A stretch of DNA of 39,482 nt from Acidobacteriota bacterium. GTDB taxonomy: Bacteria; Acidobacteriota; Terriglobia; Acidiferrales; UBA7541. The notes beneath the pieces are model-generated. The model saw only the letters and a list, made by a program, of their open reading frames with translations, made no database searches and was not told the DNA's origin. This document shows positions 26,815-35,566 of the stretch, one piece after another. The stretch is taken from assembly GCA_003223325.1 (NCBI GenBank), contig QHYS01000076.1, positions 1-39,482 on the forward strand. Reading direction: 5' to 3'. Made by a program: the position numbers and the translations under genes. The first letter of the stretch is position 1, and every line of letters starts with the position of its first letter.

Positions 26815-27450
26815 CTAGCGCTGCAAGCCCTTAATGATGAGCCGCAAGCCCTGCTCGAAGTGTTTGTCGAAATCCACAAACGTGTGCTCCCCTGCCCGGG
26901 CGGCGAGCGGAAATCGTTTGTTGTCGACGCGCTTGGCCCGCTCGGCCAGCTGGTAGCGTTTGCGTCGCTTTCCCGGCCGCGGATAGACGGCCTGCTCTTC
27001 GATAGCGAAGCCAATGGTGTAGCAGTAGATCGTATTCAGGCACTGCGTCGCCTCGCGCAGCGAGAATCCCGCATCGGTGAGCTTGCGCAGCCCGGCTTCC
27101 ATGGATCCATAGAACGAGCTGTCGGTTAGGTATCGTCCGCTGAACATCCTCGCCCCATCGCGGTAACGGAGCAGCATCTCGCGCAGCCGCTTGCCGAATT
27201 GCTCCGCCCATTCCGGCCAGTTCGCGTCGGGGCGGGGCCATCCCGAGTCGCGAACCGCATCGAGGAATACGGTAGTAGCCATTTCCTCGAGCAGCTCTTC
27301 CTTATTTTTGAAATGCCAATAGAGCGCGGGAGCCTGTACGCCGAGCTCGCCGGCGAGTTTGCGCACGGTCAATCCATCGAGCCCTGCGCGGTCCAGCAAA
27401 CGCAGGGCCGCACGCGCCACGGTCTGGCGGTCCAGATTCGCCTGCGGCAT
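26815..27450 (-). CDS. TetR family repressor
   Basis: The 211-residue protein has an N-terminal HTH (LTVRKLAGELGVQAPALYWHF, about 26-46) followed by KNKEELLEEMA. The C-terminal ligand domain is helical, of the TetR_C type, with an unusually basic stretch (RPGKRRKRYQLAERAKRVDNK). It likely represses itself, the ADH gene downstream and the divergent quinone oxidoreductase through the two palindromes 30-65 bp from its start codon. The inducer is unknown. Confidence 0.9.
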   Translation of the reverse strand: MPQANLDRQTVARAALRLLDRAGLDGLTVRKLAGELGVQAPALYWHFKNKEELLEEMATTVFLDAVRDSGWPRPDANWPEWAEQFGKRLREMLLRYRDGARMFSGRYLTDSSFYGSMEAGLRKLTDAGFSLREATQCLNTIYCYTIGFAIEEQAVYPRPGKRRKRYQLAERAKRVDNKRFPLAARAGEHTFVDFDKHFEQGLRLIIKGLQR

Positions 27451-27471
27451 AGGCCGAGCTTAACATTTTGC

Positions 27472-27501
27472 TTGACGCTTTAACATCGTTAAGCTAATAC
27501 T
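27472..27501 (+). promoter_or_regulatory. Putative promoter of the quinone oxidoreductase unit
   Basis: TTGACG (27472-27477) and AATACT (27496-27501) are 18 bp apart. The spacer contains the first operator and the -10 touches the second, so repressor binding would block RNA polymerase. Confidence 0.45.
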
Positions 27502-27516
27502 TAACGCTGTTAAGTA
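27480..27516. promoter_or_regulatory. Two TetR-type operators, centres 21 bp apart
   Basis: Site 1 is TTAAC-ATC-GTTAA (27480-27492). Site 2 is TACTTAAC-GCT-GTTAAGTA (27498-27516), a perfect 8-3-8 palindrome. A third, half-conserved CTTAAC lies 20 bp further left. The 20-21 bp phasing places sites on the same DNA face. Confidence 0.75.
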
Positions 27517-27543
27517 CACCGCCCGGCGCACAGGGAGACTAAT

Positions 27544-27636
27544 ATGATTCTTCCCATGATGATCCTGCTTGCGATCCTCATCTTCCGTTCGAGCCGCCCT
27601 GCAGATCTTTCCTTGCATCTACGAAATCGGAGCTAA
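27544..27636 (+). CDS. Short hydrophobic peptide upstream of the quinone oxidoreductase
   Basis: An ATG at 27544 behind CAGGGAG opens 30 codons: a hydrophobic start (MILPMMILLAILIF) and a basic tail. Its TAA overlaps the ribosome-site region of the next gene, four bases before that ATG. It could couple translation of the oxidoreductase or be a remnant of a membrane protein gene. Confidence 0.4.
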   Translation: MILPMMILLAILIFRSSRPADLSLHLRNRS

Positions 27637-27640
27637 TGTC

Positions 27641-28666
27641 ATGCAGGCGATTCGCATTCACGAGTACGGCGGACCCGACGTCATGCGCCTGGAAGAGCTG
27701 CCCACGCCGGTCCCCGGCCCAGGCGAAGCACTAGTGCGCATCCACGCCGCCAGCGTTAATTTCCTCGACGTGCAAAAGCGCCGCGGCGAACTCGTCGGTC
27801 AGGCCTTCTACAATCGCCAGTCCAGCACGCGACGGCAAGTACCGCCCGGAGTCCGAGCGAACATCGGCGACGAATTCCCCGCATTTCTGGGCAGCCAGGG
27901 AGTCGGCATCGTGGAGGGGGTGGGCGCGGGCGTCACAAACGTCAAATCCGGTGATCGCGTCAGCTTCTGGGGAAATTCCTACGCCACACACGCTGCGCTT
28001 CCGGCCGCGCGCCTGATTGGCATTCCCGAAGAAGTGAGTTTCGAAATTGCCGCCGCCGGAATGAACCAGGGGTTTATCGCCTATGCCTTCACGCATCACG
28101 CGTATCCCGTCAAGCCCGAGGACTGGTGCCTCGTCCAGGCCGCCGCCGGAGGTGTTGGCTTGCTGCTCTGCCAGATGGTCAAGATTCGCCGCGGGCGCGT
28201 CATCGGCGTGACCTCGAAAGACGAAAAAGCGAAATTCGTGCGCGACGCCGGCGCCGACGAAGTCATCATCTCCTCGCGCTCCGATATCGCCAAAGAAGCC
28301 CGCCGCATCACCGACAATCGCGGCGTGAACGTAGTCTACGATGGTGTCGGCAAGGACACCTTCGAGGCTAATCTCGATAGCCTCGCTCCAGCGGGCTATC
28401 TCGTGATCTACGGCCAATCGAGCGGCTACGTGCCGCCCTTCGATATCATGCTTTTGCAGGAGAAGGGCTCGCTCTTTCTCACGCGCGCCAACGCCCTTCC
28501 CTGGATCGGCGAATATCCCCGCTACCTGGAGCAATTCGTCAACTGGATTCAGCAAGGTCGCGTTTCCGTGCGCATCCCTTGCACTTATCCCCTGGCCGAG
28601 GCAGCGCAGGCGCACCAAGCCTTTGAACAGCGCCAGATCAGCGGCCGCGTTTTGCTGTTCCCGTAG
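27641..28666 (+). CDS. NADPH:quinone oxidoreductase (zinc-independent MDR family), TetR-controlled
   Basis: The 341-residue protein starts MQAIRIHEYGGPDVM. It has the QOR-type N-terminal fold (VRIHAASVNFLDVQKRRG), a 25-residue loop before FLGSQGVGIVE, the NADPH loop AAAGGVGLLLCQM and the C-terminal GRVLLFP. It is similar in layout to the QOR at 0.3-1.3 kb but carries the extra loop. ATG 27641 follows GGAG at 9 nt. Its position behind tandem TetR operators suggests a stress or detoxification role against quinones or enones. Confidence 0.9.
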   Translation: MQAIRIHEYGGPDVMRLEELPTPVPGPGEALVRIHAASVNFLDVQKRRGELVGQAFYNRQSSTRRQVPPGVRANIGDEFPAFLGSQGVGIVEGVGAGVTNVKSGDRVSFWGNSYATHAALPAARLIGIPEEVSFEIAAAGMNQGFIAYAFTHHAYPVKPEDWCLVQAAAGGVGLLLCQMVKIRRGRVIGVTSKDEKAKFVRDAGADEVIISSRSDIAKEARRITDNRGVNVVYDGVGKDTFEANLDSLAPAGYLVIYGQSSGYVPPFDIMLLQEKGSLFLTRANALPWIGEYPRYLEQFVNWIQQGRVSVRIPCTYPLAEAAQAHQAFEQRQISGRVLLFP

Positions 28667-28729
28667 GCGACGATCCGACCAGGGTGGTCGTCCCGAGTCC
28701 GCCTCGTGCGGTTGAGCGAGGAATCTCTC
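28667..28729 (+). repeat. Dispersed imperfect palindromic repeat, copy 6
   Basis: GACGATCCGACCAGGGTGGTCGTC is followed by GTTGAGCGAGGAATCTCTC. It starts at the stop codon of the quinone oxidoreductase. Closest to copy 1. Confidence 0.65.
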
Positions 28730-28828
28730 CTCCGTTGCCGCTTGAAGCGGCTTAGTGTTGAGAAGCTTTGGTGTTAACCTTCCTCCGGCTTCGGCGCCAG
28801 GAACGTTTGGCAGGCGAAAGGGGCAAGC

Positions 28829-29842
28829 ATGCGAGTCGTCCGGTTCCTGCTCAAAGGCTTGGGGCTGCTCGTCGGACTCATCATTCTAGGCCTTAGCGGT
28901 TTTTATGTTTATCTCTCCACGCGCCCGGCACCGAAAACCATCAAAGCCGCCGGCATCATTACTCCGCCCGCGCCATCTCGATTCCCGCTCAAGTTCATCG
29001 ACTATATGTTCGTGAGCGGCTCGAAACTCTACGCGGGCTACACTACCCAGGGCCTCGTCGCGGTAATTGACACCGCAACGAACCAGGTGGTCGCAGAAAT
29101 CGGCGGCTTGCCGCGTCCCCACGGTATCGCCGTTGCCGGAGGCAACGGTTTTGCGACGGCCAGCGGCGACGACACGGTCGGCATCTTCGATCTGAGCAGT
29201 AATCGCCTGCTGAAAAAAGTTCCTGGAGGCGCCGATCCCGATGCCATCGTCTATGACGAGAAAGCGCGCTTAATCTACGCCGCCGATCATAACGGCAAAG
29301 CCGGCACGCTCATCGATCCCGTCACCATGACGGTGGTTGCGACCGTACGGCTTGGCGGCGTGGCAGAATATGCCCAAGCCGACCCGCAGAGTGGACTGAT
29401 TTATCAGAACCTCGAAGACACCAGCGAACTCGTGGTCGTCGACGCGGAAAAACAGATGGTCACCCGGCGCTATAAGCTCGGTGAGGGCACAGGCCCTTCG
29501 GGACTCGCCTTCGACGCTGCCAATCGCCGCCTCTTTTCCGCCTGCGACAATAAAAAGCTCGTCGTCCTCAATGCCGACACGGGACAGATCGTCGCAACTC
29601 TTCCCATCGGATCGGGCGTGGATGGCGCAGAATATGATCCGGTTCTGCGTCGCGTATACACCTCCAATGGCGCCGGCAGCCTGACCGTCATCCATCAGGA
29701 TTCGGCGGATTCCTATCGCGTGCTCGAGGATGCACCCACTCACTTTGGCGGCCACTCCGTCGCCGTGGACCCAGCGACGCACCGCATCTACGTTGCCTAT
29801 TTCGGATCCGTAGCCGCCTATGATCCCGTCCCGAATCCCTAA
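28829..29842 (+). CDS. YncE-like beta-propeller protein, membrane-anchored
   Basis: The 337-residue protein has an N-terminal membrane helix (about 9-31) and then seven blade-like repeats of the YVTN/YncE type: GLVAVIDTATNQVVAEIGG, GDDTVGIFDLSSNRLLKKV, AGTLIDPVTMTVVATV, LVVVDAEKQMVTRRY, LVVLNADTGQIVATL. It lies outside the cytoplasm; such proteins bind ligands or act as scaffolds, and no activity can be assigned. ATG 28829 follows AAAGGGG. It is separated from the upstream gene by repeat copy 6. Confidence 0.85.
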   Translation: MRVVRFLLKGLGLLVGLIILGLSGFYVYLSTRPAPKTIKAAGIITPPAPSRFPLKFIDYMFVSGSKLYAGYTTQGLVAVIDTATNQVVAEIGGLPRPHGIAVAGGNGFATASGDDTVGIFDLSSNRLLKKVPGGADPDAIVYDEKARLIYAADHNGKAGTLIDPVTMTVVATVRLGGVAEYAQADPQSGLIYQNLEDTSELVVVDAEKQMVTRRYKLGEGTGPSGLAFDAANRRLFSACDNKKLVVLNADTGQIVATLPIGSGVDGAEYDPVLRRVYTSNGAGSLTVIHQDSADSYRVLEDAPTHFGGHSVAVDPATHRIYVAYFGSVAAYDPVPNP

Positions 29843-29854
29843 GCGTGCCTGAAG

Positions 29855-29909
29855 ATCGCAGAGATCCTTCGCTCCCGTCTTAATCGGGATGAGCATCCTG
29901 AGCGGATGC
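29855..29909 (-). repeat. Dispersed imperfect palindromic repeat, copy 7
   Basis: Read on the minus strand: GAGCATCC-GCTCA-GGATGCTC palindrome, then GAGCGAAGGATCTCTGCG. It lies between convergent genes; the outer arm overlaps the cupin stop codon. Confidence 0.65.
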
Positions 29910-30461
29910 TCACTTCTCTTCCGCCGCCGTTTGCGTTGCCGGGCCCTCGCCCACGATCTCCAGCACCACGTCTTCGTCTTTGGCTCCGTCGTAATGGACC
30001 TGCTTGCCATAATGCGTGGCAAACGTGCCCGGCGGAAGCGGCACGGTGCTATCGGGATCGTACTTGCCGCCCGTACCCACCCACCACGTTCCCGAAAGCA
30101 CCATCACGAAACGATCATTGGGGTGAAAATGCGGGCGGCTCATGTGATGCGCCGTCCATTTCGTCAACACGATATACGGCCCGGGTTTCGACGGATCGCC
30201 GTGGAGCACGGCATTAATCGCGCCGTTCGGCTGCGTTATCCACTTGAGCTGGTTGGGCAATTGGTAGGCAATCGCCGCGGGGTTGAGATTGGCCGGATTG
30301 CCATCAGCCCTGGCCGGCCGAATGAAAACGACGCCGAATAGGACTCCCGATACGAAAATTGTTGCGACCCCTGCGCAAACCAGCGCCACGAGGCCGTAAC
30401 GCCGTCCGAGACGTCGCGAGAAGTGTCGCCCAAATTTTTCTATCGCTGCCGCCGTGAGCAT
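29910..30461 (-). CDS. Membrane-anchored cupin-domain protein
   Basis: The 183-residue protein has an uncleaved membrane helix (about 22-46) and a cupin barrel: HHMSRPHFHPNDRFVMVLSG with likely metal ligands His111 and His113, and ATHYGKQVHYDG with His156. The barrel faces the periplasm. It may bind a metal or a small molecule; the function is not assignable. ATG 30461 follows GGAGGAGAG. Convergent with the propeller gene, with repeat copy 7 in between. Confidence 0.8.
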   Translation of the reverse strand: MLTAAAIEKFGRHFSRRLGRRYGLVALVCAGVATIFVSGVLFGVVFIRPARADGNPANLNPAAIAYQLPNQLKWITQPNGAINAVLHGDPSKPGPYIVLTKWTAHHMSRPHFHPNDRFVMVLSGTWWVGTGGKYDPDSTVPLPPGTFATHYGKQVHYDGAKDEDVVLEIVGEGPATQTAAEEK

Positions 30462-30647
30462 CTCTCCTCCTGTACCTTCTTCACGCAAATGTCTAAACCA
30501 AAATGGCCGGAGCAGCCGGCATTCGTGTCCGGTCGATTCTAACTTCTTTTGCCCCGCGACGCTGCCCCCATGCGCCGAGAGACGAATCTAGCGCCGGCAT
30601 CCTGCCGACTCTCTTTCCCGATGTGGCACCATCCTCAGGGTTCGGAG

Positions 30648-30675
30648 TTGTTGCTCCACTCAGTTGTGATATAAG
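30648..30675 (+). promoter_or_regulatory. Putative promoter of the TPR gene
   Basis: TTGTTG and TATAAG are 16 bp apart, about 40 nt upstream of the TPR protein's ATG. The -10 is good and the -35 moderate. Confidence 0.4.
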
Positions 30676-30712
30676 CCACGTCATGGCGCGCTATGATTCG
30701 CGGAGGTGAACG

Positions 30713-32435
30713 ATGCTGTCTGCCAAATACAGGAAGCGGACTCGATGGTCCGGTCTATTTCGCCAGCTTGCTGTGCTATTGATGCTGACTGCTTTGGCGC
30801 CCGCCTTCGCCGCGCCTGCGCAGCAGCACTATCATGCCGCCCCCTCGGCTGTCTCCGCCGTCTGCACTGCGCCAGGTTTCGGCAAGATACACCACCCCGT
30901 GAAGACCGCGAACCCGCGGGCGCAGCGCCTGTTCGAGCAGGCCATGGCGCTCGATTATGGCTTCAACCACAGTCAGGCCGAACAGTGCTTCCGCCGTGCC
31001 GCCGAGCTCGAACCCAAAATGGCCATGGCGTACTGGGGCATAGCGCTGGTGCTTGGAACGAACTACAACCTGCCCGTGGATGACGAGCGGGAAAAGGCCC
31101 GTGGATGACGAGCGGGAAAAGCTGGCTTACGAAAGCGTGCAGAAGGCTTTGGCGCTTTCCGCAGACGCTCCGCGCAACGAGCGCGATTACATTGAGGCGC
31201 TCGCCAAGCGGTACACCAAGCAGCCCCATCCCGACTATGAACGCCTCGAGGCCACCTATCACGATGCCATGCGCGAGGTCTATCAGCGCTATCCCGATGA
31301 TCTCTACGCCGCGACGCTCTTTGCCGAAAGCGGCATGAACTTGCATCCGTGGAAGCTGTACGATCGTGAGGGAAAACCCGCACCGGGAACCCAGGAAATT
31401 GTAGCCGTGCTGGAGTCTGTGTTGAAGCGCGATCCTAGCCATCTCGGCGCAAATCACTTCTACATTCACGCGGTCGAGGCTTCCACGCATCCCGAAGCTG
31501 CCTTGCCCTCGGCGCAGCGACTCGCGGGGCTCGCGCCGGCTTCCGGACATCTGGTGCACATGCCTGCGCACATCTACATCCGTATCGGCGATCATGAAAG
31601 CGGAGAGAAAACAAACGTCGCTGCAGTGCGTGTCGACGACGTTTACTTTGCCGTTGTGCATCCGCAGGGCGTTTATCCTTTGATGTACTATACACATAAT
31701 CTTCATTTCATCGCTGCGGAAAATGCCTTCCTGGGCAACTACGCGGCATCCCTTCAGGCGGCCAAGCGCGCACAAGAGCATGTCGCGCCCCAAGTCAAGG
31801 AAATGAATATGCTAGATGTTTTCTATTCCTTGCCGCTAGAGATAATGGTGCGTTTCCACCGTTGGGACGAAATTATGGCCCTGCCGCAGCCGGATACTTC
31901 GCAGCCCGTGACGACCGTCGAATGGCACTACGCGCGCGCCCTGGCTGCCGCCAACACCTCAAAGCTGGATCAGGCGCGAAGCGAGTTGGCAGCTTTGCAG
32001 GCCCTCGCGCCCGCCATGGCCAAGATTCCCATCAACACCCAAGGACCGCACAATTCTGAGGTGATTCCGCAGATGATGTCGGAGATTGTCGAAGCGAGTC
32101 TGGCAAACGCCCAGCGCCAGTCAGACGTAGCCATCGCGCACTTGCAACGCGCGGTGTCGCTCGAGGACACGCTTGACTACGACGAGCCGCCCGATTGGCT
32201 CGCACCCACGCGTGAGTCGCTCGGCTCCGCGCTTCTCGCTGCAGGAAAGGCCGCCCAAGCGGAAACAATATTCCGGGAAGACCTCAAGCGCAACGCGCGC
32301 AATCCGCGCTCCCTGTTTGGACTTGCCGAGACACTCAAAATCGAGGGCAAGACGGCCGAGGCTGCTATCGTTCAGCAGCAGTTCCAACGAGCATGGAGGA
32401 AGGCTGATACGAAGCTTACTCTCTCAGACTTGTAA
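30713..32435 (+). pseudogene. Exported TPR-repeat protein, interrupted by a 25-bp tandem duplication
   Basis: ATG 30713, behind GGAGGTGA, opens a signal peptide (LAVLLMLTALAPAFA) and the first TPR (AQRLFEQAMALDYGFNHSQA). The frame ends at 31108 inside a perfect 25-bp tandem repeat. Removing one unit gives NLPVDDEREKLAYESVQKAL and one uninterrupted frame to 32435 (565 residues), with further TPR helices and SHLGANHFYIHAVEAS, HMPAHIYIRIGDH and YYTHNLHF. His-rich helices like these are seen in large exported TPR proteins; the function is unknown. Apart from the duplication the sequence is undamaged, so the event is recent, reversible or an assembly artefact. Confidence 0.8.
31072..31121. repeat. 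Perfect 25-bp tandem duplication inside the TPR gene
   Basis: Two identical units beginning GCCCGTGGATGACGAG and ending CGGGAAAAG lie head to tail (31072-31096 and 31097-31121). Since 25 is not a multiple of three, the second unit shifts the frame and creates a TGA. Confidence 0.95.
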
Positions 32436-32606
32436 ATCCGGAATGCGTCGCATCTCCCTGCCATCTAAGGAAAATTATCGTTTACCAACGATGCTGCTAG
32501 ATTGGTCGATGCTTTTCGTAGCGCTCGAAAGCAGACGTGTTATGAGAAGGCCCTAAAGTTAAGATAAGAGAAGGTGCGGCAGTGGGGGCGGCGACTACGG
32601 GGGCGG

Positions 32607-33374
32607 CTACACTAGCCGCTTCCGGCGGAAGAATACTCCCAAACCGGTTAAGCCCGTGCCCAGCAGGAGCAAAGAAGAGGGCTCCGGAGTTTCCGTGAGC
32701 TGTTCCTGAAAGCCGCCACACAATGCCGCGCTCGAACCATGACACGTGGTCATCGTGGAATCGCTGACGATACGGAAATCTGTTAGGAAGCTATCGCGCA
32801 GAGGAGCACTTGTCGAGTTGAACCAAGTTGCGGCAGACTCCAGGGCCTCACTTGGATTCCCGATCGCAGGAAAGGCGGGAGCGCTGCTGGGGTCCAGAAT
32901 CATCCAAATCGCCTCCTGAATCCCGTTGTTCGATGCGTTCCCTTGGGCCGCAAAGTTATATTGCGAGACGAGAAAAGCCGCCATTTGGTATCTGCCTAAC
33001 GCGTTTGCATTATTAATGATGCTTTGGTCAGTGGCGTCGTTGAGATCGCCGTCACTGACTGCAACGGTGTGCCACGATGTGTTGTGGCCCAACCGAGTGT
33101 TGCTGAGATTGCTACCCGATACTAAGGCCGTCTCGTACGCGCTGTAATTCTGATGCGGAACGAATATCTCGTTTGCAAAATCCACGCAGTAGATCTCAGT
33201 CTTGATGGTGTGATCCAGCCTGGCGGACGAACCCCCGCCACCGCCACTCACCTGGAAATTGTAAGTGAGTGTATCCAGCGTGTGGACGGTATCCGCAAAC
33301 GACGTTGCCACTAACCCCAGAGTTGCGGCCAATCCCAGGGCCATAATAAGAATTCGCACTCGTATCACCCTCAT
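32607..33374 (-). CDS. PEP-CTERM sorting-domain protein
   Basis: The 255-residue protein has a signal peptide (cleavage near SFA-DTV), a Gly-rich stretch and a mid-part with WFNST- and TTWH-like segments (NTSWHTVAVSDGDLNDATDQ). It ends with a classic PEP-CTERM: TPEPSSLLLLGTGLTGLGVF then RRKR. It should be cut and sorted by an exosortase outside this window, and is probably a surface or extracellular-matrix protein. The ATG at 33374 has only AGAAG before it. A sigma-54-like promoter lies about 110 bp upstream. Confidence 0.9.
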   Translation of the reverse strand: MRVIRVRILIMALGLAATLGLVATSFADTVHTLDTLTYNFQVSGGGGGSSARLDHTIKTEIYCVDFANEIFVPHQNYSAYETALVSGSNLSNTRLGHNTSWHTVAVSDGDLNDATDQSIINNANALGRYQMAAFLVSQYNFAAQGNASNNGIQEAIWMILDPSSAPAFPAIGNPSEALESAATWFNSTSAPLRDSFLTDFRIVSDSTMTTCHGSSAALCGGFQEQLTETPEPSSLLLLGTGLTGLGVFFRRKRLV

Positions 33375-33794
33375 CTTCTGTTCAGCTAAAGACTTATCCT
33401 CGGATTTCGTGCCTCCCCTTATTTCTCGCCGGGCTGACCCACTTCTCCTTGCAGTCCCGCAATATGGGCTACGAATCAATGTGCAATCGCCCAGCCATCT
33501 TGACTTCACTAAAAAAAGGACTTACGCCCGCCCTCCCGAAATTCTGGGAACATCGTTGTCCCTTATTTCCAAACCATTGCTCTGTCGAAGAATGGCACTA
33601 ACGCGTTTCGCGGGAGTTTTTGCGGGCGCCCACCTTTGATTTGTAAGGGTGGGTCTTGCCGTTACAAAGTCCACGCCGCGTTAGTCGCATAACAAAGTCG
33701 CCGGGAGGAGGCCGAGGAGGCCTCCAGGGCTCGACTCAGGACCTAAGCACTATGCTAGACTCGGGCACCGGTCACCTGCCAGGGAGGAACCCAC
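33375..33794. other. Divergent intergenic region (PEP-CTERM / amidohydrolase)
   Basis: It holds the sigma-54-like element at 33482-33497. Near the amidohydrolase start, GGAGGCC-GAG-GAGGCCTCC can form a hairpin (about 33710). No gene is seen. Confidence 0.45.
33482..33497 (-). promoter_or_regulatory. Sigma-54 (-24/-12) promoter-like element for the PEP-CTERM gene
   Basis: On the minus strand TGGCTGG-GCGA-TTGCA matches the TGGCACG-N4-TTGCW consensus in both GG and GC cores and in spacing. The mRNA start would be near 33471, about 97 nt before the ATG. PEP-CTERM genes are known to be controlled by PrsK/PrsR-type systems with sigma-54. Confidence 0.55.
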
Positions 33795-35507
33795 GTGAAC
33801 AACTCCATACATAAGCTGAAGGCGGCGGCGTTGGTCTTGGCAGGACTGGCGATGACCCTGCCGGCATGGCCACAAAACGCCGACACTGTCCTCCTGAACG
33901 GAAAAATCCTGACCGTAGACATTCATTTCTCCACTCGCGCGGCCCTGGCCATCCGGGATGGCAGCATCGTGGCCCTCGGCAGCAGCGCGGAAATGAAAAG
34001 GCTGGCAGGTCCGAATTCACGCGTTATTGACCTGCAAGGCCACACGGTCATTCCTGGCCTGATCGATAACCACATACACTCAATTCGCGCCGCGCAGACC
34101 TTCAGCACAGAAGTGAATTGGATCGGGGCGACCTCGCTGGCCGAGGGGCTGGCCCGAATTCATAACGCGGCGCAGACGATGAAACCCGGCGCCTGGCTGA
34201 TCGTGGTGACGCCGCCGGCCACGATCGACACCTTCAAAGAAAAACGCCGCCCGACGCAGGTCGAACTCACTGCTGCAGCGCCCAACAATCCGGTGTACGT
34301 GCAGCTCGGCTATGGCTGGGCCATGATGACGCCCCAGGCCTTCGAGGCGCTAAAGATCACGAGCGACGCCGACCTGCCGCGCGGCGCCAAGCTGGAGAAG
34401 GCCGGCGAGAAGCCAACTGGAGTCGTTACCGGCAACATGATCGACTTATTCGACCGCCTGCCCAAGCCGACCTTGGAGGAGCAGGTCGAGGGCACGAAGG
34501 AATTTTTCCGCGAACTGAATCGCCTGGGTTTGACCGGCGTCGTGGATCCCGGCGGAAATAACGTCACGCCCGAAAGTTATCAGGCGCTATTCCGTGTCTG
34601 GCGCGACGGCCAATTGACGCTTCGCGTGGTCTACAGCCTCTGCGGGATGACGCCGGGCCAGGAGTTCGAGGAATACAAAAATTATTTGGCAATAATGCCG
34701 ATGGGATTTGGCGACGAGATGCTGCGCTTCAATGGCATCGGCGAACGCGTCACCTGGGCCATGAACGGCATTACCGGACAGGCGCCGCAAGCTGACCTCG
34801 ACAAGTATTACGAAATCGCGCGCTGGGCCGCGCAGCATAATCTGACACTCACGATGCATTGGGCGAACAATAATAATGTCGGCCAGCTCCTGACAGTTTT
34901 CGAGCGCGTCAATATGGAGTTCCCCGTCGGCAATCTGCGATGGACCATCGCACATCTCAACGACGGCTCCGAGGCCACATTCCAGCGCATGAAAGCGCTG
35001 GGTGTGGGTTGGACGATGCAGGACGCCATGTACAACGATGGCGACCAGGTCGTGAAAGAGGAGGGTGCCGAAGCGGCGCGGCGCATGCCTCCGGTAATGA
35101 CGGCAAAAAAGATCGGCATTGTCGTCAGCGCGGGCACGGACGCGCATCGCGTCTCCACCTACAACCCCTTCACCGTGCTGCAATGGTTGATCGACGGCAA
35201 GACCGCCAGCGGCCGGCCGCTGCGCGGACCGGAGGAAGCGCCCAGCCGCGCCGACGCCTTGCGTTTCTACACTAGTGGAAGCGCCTGGGTGGCTCACGAC
35301 GAAGATAAGCGGGGTTCGCTCGAAGTGGGCAAATTCGCCGATCTCGCCGTTCTCAGCCAGGATTACTTGACAGAGCCCGTGGAAGACATCGGGAAGAATT
35401 CATCGCTGCTCACGATGCTCGGTGGGAAAATCGTTTATGCCGCCGGGCCGTATGCCCAACTCGAGAGCAAGCCCAGCGCACCGAAAGCCGTCGTCAGCCA
35501 GAAGTAA
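33795..35507 (+). CDS. Exported amidohydrolase, YtcJ type
   Basis: The 570-residue protein has a signal peptide (cleavage near WPQ-NAD). The amidohydrolase fold starts with TVLLNGKILTVD and the metal pair His93-x-His95 in VIPGLIDNHIHS. Later come LTMHWANNN, WTIAHLND, VVSAGTDAHR (metal Asp) and GSLEVGKFADLAVLS, which is typical of the YtcJ/imidazolonepropionase-like group. It hydrolyses an unknown amide or cyclic substrate outside the cytoplasm. A GTG start follows AGGGAGG. It is long and free of lesions, which makes the damage in neighbouring genes more striking. Confidence 0.9.
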   Translation: MNNSIHKLKAAALVLAGLAMTLPAWPQNADTVLLNGKILTVDIHFSTRAALAIRDGSIVALGSSAEMKRLAGPNSRVIDLQGHTVIPGLIDNHIHSIRAAQTFSTEVNWIGATSLAEGLARIHNAAQTMKPGAWLIVVTPPATIDTFKEKRRPTQVELTAAAPNNPVYVQLGYGWAMMTPQAFEALKITSDADLPRGAKLEKAGEKPTGVVTGNMIDLFDRLPKPTLEEQVEGTKEFFRELNRLGLTGVVDPGGNNVTPESYQALFRVWRDGQLTLRVVYSLCGMTPGQEFEEYKNYLAIMPMGFGDEMLRFNGIGERVTWAMNGITGQAPQADLDKYYEIARWAAQHNLTLTMHWANNNNVGQLLTVFERVNMEFPVGNLRWTIAHLNDGSEATFQRMKALGVGWTMQDAMYNDGDQVVKEEGAEAARRMPPVMTAKKIGIVVSAGTDAHRVSTYNPFTVLQWLIDGKTASGRPLRGPEEAPSRADALRFYTSGSAWVAHDEDKRGSLEVGKFADLAVLSQDYLTEPVEDIGKNSSLLTMLGGKIVYAAGPYAQLESKPSAPKAVVSQK

Positions 35508-35566
35508 AGCAAAAACTGTGTCAGCCCTTGTGGGGCTTCGTGCCGGCTTGAACGCAGGGGGAAGAC

